NCBI RefSeq assembly: GCF_000192475.1
Contig: NZ_AEYW01000018.1
Span: 62,001-126,000, forward strand
Direction of reading: 5' to 3'
DNA length: 64,000 nt
Source of the DNA: Ruegeria conchae
Lineage (GTDB): Bacteria; Pseudomonadota; Alphaproteobacteria; Rhodobacterales; Rhodobacteraceae
Shown: positions 61,190-64,000 of the stretch, one piece after another
How positions within the stretch are numbered: position 1 is the first letter of the stretch
Layout: each line of letters opens with the position of its first letter
Notes under the pieces: model-generated
What the model saw: the letters and a program-made list of their open reading frames with translations, nothing else
The model's database searches: none
Told to the model about the DNA's origin: nothing
Position numbers and translations under genes: made by a program

Positions 61190-61860
61190 ACCGTGCGCGT
61201 CAATTTGTATACCCCCCCGTTGGCTAGCGATCTTTCCTAATTGATGTGGTTCTAGACAAAGGAATGAGCTGCAGCGAACTTCTACCGATTTTGCATGCGC
61301 CTGAAACGTTGCATCGCGCGCTCACGTCGTCGGAAAGGAAGGTGTGAATTCTCGACGCGGTTGTTGAGCCACCTGCCCGTTTGCTGTTTTTTGAATGCAC
61401 CCAGTTCTCTGAGCGCGGCTCTGTATGAGGCGAAGCGATCCGTGACGACGGTTTCCGCTTTGCCGTGTCGCTTCATTAACTTCTTGAGGAATTTCAGTGC
61501 AGCCTGCTTGTTTCGGCGTTTGGCGACAACGGCTTCCAGTACCTCGCCTTCGTGATCAACAGCCCGCCAAAGATAATGCCGCTTGCCATTCACCTTCACG
61601 AAAACCTCATCCACATGCCACTTCCATTTGGAGAATGCGCGCAGTTGTTGAACCCTCTTTCTTCGGATCTCAGAGTCAACCATCGGACCGAACCGGTTCC
61701 ACCAATATCGGATAGTTTCGTGGCTCACGTCGATCCCGCGTTCGTGCAGCAGATCTTCGGCATTCCGAAGCGAGAGCGGGAAACGGATGTACAACATCAC
61801 TGCAAGGCGGATGATCTCGGGACTGGTTTTGAAGTACTTGAAAGAGGCAAGTTTGGTCAT
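61190..61860 (-). pseudogene. IS6-family transposase, decayed at the C terminus
   Basis: The intact first ~192 residues (MTKLASFKYFKTSPEIIRLA, then SLRNAEDLLHERGIDVSHET and the DDE elements HVDEVFVKV, VTDRFASY and a late RVENSHLPFRRRERAMQRF) are an IS6/IS26-type transposase. At the C terminus an in-frame TAG (61282-61284) follows RMQNR; behind it the reading continues KFAAAHSF and ERSLANG with two more stops, where a normal one ends with ~40 more residues. Probably inactive. Confidence 0.85.
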
Positions 61861-61920
61861 GGGCAAAAGCTACGCAACGCCCCTACCCCCGCTCAAACAA
61901 AGTTCTTCTGACAAGACCCG
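61190..61920 (-). mobile_element. IS6-family insertion sequence remnant
   Basis: Transposase pseudogene plus a candidate end repeat: on the minus strand GGGTCTTGTCAGAAGAAC (61902-61919). I found no convincing second terminal repeat on the other side, so the left boundary is approximate. The element ends 3 nt from the stop codon of the C45-type gene. Confidence 0.65.
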
Positions 61921-61922
61921 GG

Positions 61923-62915
61923 CTAGTATGTGACCTCAGCCTCCGCCTTCGGCAACTTCAGGCTGACCTTTCCTTCGCTGAAGTTACTAAACGACAGATC
62001 CCAGCTCGTCCCTGGCCATACCAGTTGCAATTGCTTTGTTGCTGGTCGGTAGACAGCAGTATAGAGCGTCCCGAACCCCGAGCTGAATGCCGTGGAATAG
62101 AGAGGCGGACGCAGGAAAGCGTCGATAAACCGCTTTTCGCTTTCGGGGTGCTGGTTGAGACGGTTCAACAGGAACCGTTCCCGCTCGAGCGTAGCGGTAA
62201 AGCGTGCATGTTTCGACCATTCCACCTGGCCCTGGTGGTTGGTCGCCACCGGCACGTCAGAGATTTGCGGATGCCGGTCGGGGGCCAGAAACACCGTGCC
62301 ATGATTGTACTTTGCGTCCAAAACGGTGACGTTATAGCTCATGTGGCAGGGAATACGACTTAGGCATTCAACCGCTTCAGCGGTTGTTTCGCAGGTTTGC
62401 AGAACATAGCGCAGGATCAGTGGAACGCCGAACCCCTCACCCACCTCGCGCCGTCCGCCAAATGTCAGCGACACCGTCAGACCGGCATCGTTTATCCCGT
62501 CGAGCAGGCCAAGTACGCCATCACTCATCCCGATCACGCCACGCTCACCCCAGCGGGTTCTAAGCAAGGCGGCATCGAAGGTCTTGGGGTGGTAATCATA
62601 GTTTCGCACCAGAATAGGTGTCTTGCCGCGCCAGACCGCCTGGCTGCACCCCGATAGGTATTTCGGCGGGCAGTAAAAACTGAGAAACCGCGCTTGGCTG
62701 TCGCTGCCGCCGACCAGTTCAACCACCTCTTCATACAGCGGCATGATCTCGGGCATATGCTGTTCCAGCGCGCGCAGACATTCGCGATAAGTGGGGCGGG
62801 CCGAATACCCCTCTTGCGCCCACCATTTGCGGTAAGCGGGCCAGTATTCGGCAAACAGCCCGGCCAGCTTGGGACCGGGCTGCGCCTCGTCGATAGAACG
62901 AAAAACAAGCGTCAT
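61923..62915 (-). CDS. C45-type (penicillin acylase-like) amidohydrolase
   Basis: 330 residues of the Ntn/AAT-like C45 family. The candidate nucleophile cysteine is C90 (KYLSGCSQAVWRGKTP), followed by LVRNYDYHP; later FATNHQ-like PVATNHQGQVEW occurs. These enzymes cleave or transfer acyl amides and mature by self-cleavage before the cysteine; here ~89 residues would be removed. It lies 8 nt after the ATP-grasp gene, so the two probably form an operon. Its stop is next to the IS end. Confidence 0.8.
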   Translation of the reverse strand: MTLVFRSIDEAQPGPKLAGLFAEYWPAYRKWWAQEGYSARPTYRECLRALEQHMPEIMPLYEEVVELVGGSDSQARFLSFYCPPKYLSGCSQAVWRGKTPILVRNYDYHPKTFDAALLRTRWGERGVIGMSDGVLGLLDGINDAGLTVSLTFGGRREVGEGFGVPLILRYVLQTCETTAEAVECLSRIPCHMSYNVTVLDAKYNHGTVFLAPDRHPQISDVPVATNHQGQVEWSKHARFTATLERERFLLNRLNQHPESEKRFIDAFLRPPLYSTAFSSGFGTLYTAVYRPATKQLQLVWPGTSWDLSFSNFSEGKVSLKLPKAEAEVTY

Positions 62916-62923
62916 AGGACTTT

Positions 62924-64000
62924 CTACATGATTTTGAACGCGGGGTCTTCCATCGGTTGCGCGGCGGGCAGAGGTTCAGCCGTATAAGCCGAAGTGATCC
63001 CATGGATCCACTTTTTCGACTTGTCAGTCAGTTTGAAACCTTTGGTCATCGACCGCCCGCGCGTCACCAGGATGCCCAGATCAGCCCCTTCATAGCGGTA
63101 ATCTCCAACATTCGAGATACGCAGGAAAAACGCCTCATTCTCGCCCACGGCACGGCGGTGATAGTCGAACCGGTCAAACACCACACGCCCGTCTTCCAGC
63201 ATCTTGTAGATCCCCGATTGCGGGGCCTGCGTGATGCGGTCGACACTGTCATCGGTATGTTTGATCACCATCTGTGACCAACTGTCGATCATGTCCGGGT
63301 CAGCCCAGCGGGCATTCAGTTCCTCGACATCCAGTTCGAACGGTTTCTTCGAAAACTCCAGCAGGTGGAACAGGAACAGCGGCGCATCGGCATGTGCAAA
63401 GGCCGCGTGGTTGGTCATCGAGCTGGCGCCGGTGATGCGCGGGTTCAGCTCACCCAGCCAAAGTTCATCGGTTTTCTTGTCGATCAGGAAGTCGAGTTCG
63501 AAATAGCCACGATAGCCGGATTTGCGCAGTTCTTCTCCGAACTGGAAGGTCAACTGCCGCGCCTGTTCGCGGGCCTTGGGTGGGAAGGCGGTCGAGAAAA
63601 TCTCATTCCCGCACCAGCCTCCGCGATAGGGGGTGAGTTCCTTGAAGCCCACAAGCTCGGTCATCAGCGGGCCGACGATGGTGCCTTCGGACGTCGCGCA
63701 GGCCTCGATCGCCGCACCACGACAATCGATCCGTTTCATGATCTTGATTTCGCCTTCGCCGATGATCTCGTCTTTGTGTTTATTGAAATCGGCCTCTGAC
63801 TTGATGAAAAACGTCGTGTGGCCGCTGTCGCCAAAGGCAGACTGCAGCACCAGATCGTTCCCCAAGCCGGCCTTGTCGCAGATCTTTTTAAGGTGATCGT
63901 AACTTTTAACCACGCTCAGCGTGTTGGGCACCGAAGGCACGCCCGCCTTGTTGCCGATGCGGACGGTTTCGATCTTGTTGTCGCATTTGGTGCGCAGCTT
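62924..64000 (-). CDS. ATP-grasp ligase, 5' end outside window
   Basis: At least 358 residues; the frame runs through the right edge without a start. ATP-grasp/biotin-carboxylase-type motifs: LVLQSAFGDSGHTTFFIKSE, the central GRGGSWCGNE-like YRGGWCGNEIFSTAF, and the metal-binding GYFELDFLIDKKTDELWLGE with LNPRITGASSMTNHA. It should join a carboxylate to an amine, thiol or other nucleophile with ATP. Partner C45 hydrolase follows. Product unknown. Confidence 0.8.
   Translation of the reverse strand, partial: KLRTKCDNKIETVRIGNKAGVPSVPNTLSVVKSYDHLKKICDKAGLGNDLVLQSAFGDSGHTTFFIKSEADFNKHKDEIIGEGEIKIMKRIDCRGAAIEACATSEGTIVGPLMTELVGFKELTPYRGGWCGNEIFSTAFPPKAREQARQLTFQFGEELRKSGYRGYFELDFLIDKKTDELWLGELNPRITGASSMTNHAAFAHADAPLFLFHLLEFSKKPFELDVEELNARWADPDMIDSWSQMVIKHTDDSVDRITQAPQSGIYKMLEDGRVVFDRFDYHRRAVGENEAFFLRISNVGDYRYEGADLGILVTRGRSMTKGFKLTDKSKKWIHGITSAYTAEPLPAAQPMEDPAFKIM

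Noticed and set aside
1..64000. CRISPR arrays, prophage genes, integrase or attachment sites
   Set aside because: No array of regularly spaced repeats, no phage structural genes and no integrase frame were seen. The only mobile-element trace is the IS6 remnant.

Overview
The window looks like chromosome from a marine alphaproteobacterium of the Roseobacter group (Rhodobacteraceae). The evidence is the pyruvate carboxylase gene at the left edge, a hisB-hisH-hisA-hisF-hisE block interspersed with small DUF genes, an rlmB/zinc-ribbon/tRNA-Tyr neighbourhood, many ABC importers, and dense operons with 1-4 nt overlaps between genes. Genus is not determined; this is inference from gene content and protein style, not from a search.

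Layout. 1-14.5 kb is core: pyruvate carboxylase (cut by the left edge), a MAPEG protein, a newly noticed 51-residue membrane protein, two identical tRNA-Gly genes, a triple-RidA protein, a broken GNAT gene, histidine biosynthesis genes with small DUF genes, GFA, CoA-binding and YHS proteins, rlmB followed by a zinc-ribbon gene that appears to start at ATT, and tRNA-Tyr. 14.6-20.4 kb is a LysR-controlled catabolic operon: DUF1185, alpha/beta hydrolase, flavin reductase, luciferase-like monooxygenase, aldehyde dehydrogenase.

20.5-37.3 kb is the most interesting part. It reads as a reductive N-heterocycle (nicotinate-type) degradation regulon: a branched-chain-type ABC importer, a ferredoxin-NADP reductase, an enamidase, a MarR regulator, two more DUF1185 proteins, a UPF0280 (ApbE-superfamily) protein, a 6-hydroxynicotinate-reductase-like Fe-S protein, a fused 2Fe-2S/molybdopterin hydroxylase and its FAD subunit. 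Five copies of a palindrome related to TTCATTA-GTATAC-TAATGAA lie upstream of the transcription units here, so they are probably one regulon. Hydroxylase, then reductase (fed by ferredoxin and the FNR), then enamidase would turn nicotinate into 6-hydroxynicotinate, 1,4,5,6-tetrahydro-6-oxonicotinate and 2-formylglutarate. This chemistry is best known from anaerobic clostridia.

37.4-43.9 kb holds a GntR regulator, an ADP-ribosylglycohydrolase, a PfkB kinase and a polyamine-type ABC importer. 44.3-51.4 kb is a betaine/choline-type ProXVW importer with a DUF1989-GcvT fusion protein and a divergent LacI regulator. 51.5-53.9 kb has an HxlR regulator, an FAD oxidoreductase gene broken by one stop codon, and a truncated-haemoglobin-like protein with a SAP-like tail. 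54.1-60.9 kb is a six-gene operon in which the first five junctions are 4-nt overlaps: HyuA, HyuB, a HisC-like aminotransferase, an Asp/Glu-racemase-family protein, a 67-residue protein and a D-2-hydroxyacid dehydrogenase. A decayed IS6 element then abuts a C45-type amidohydrolase and an ATP-grasp gene cut by the right edge.
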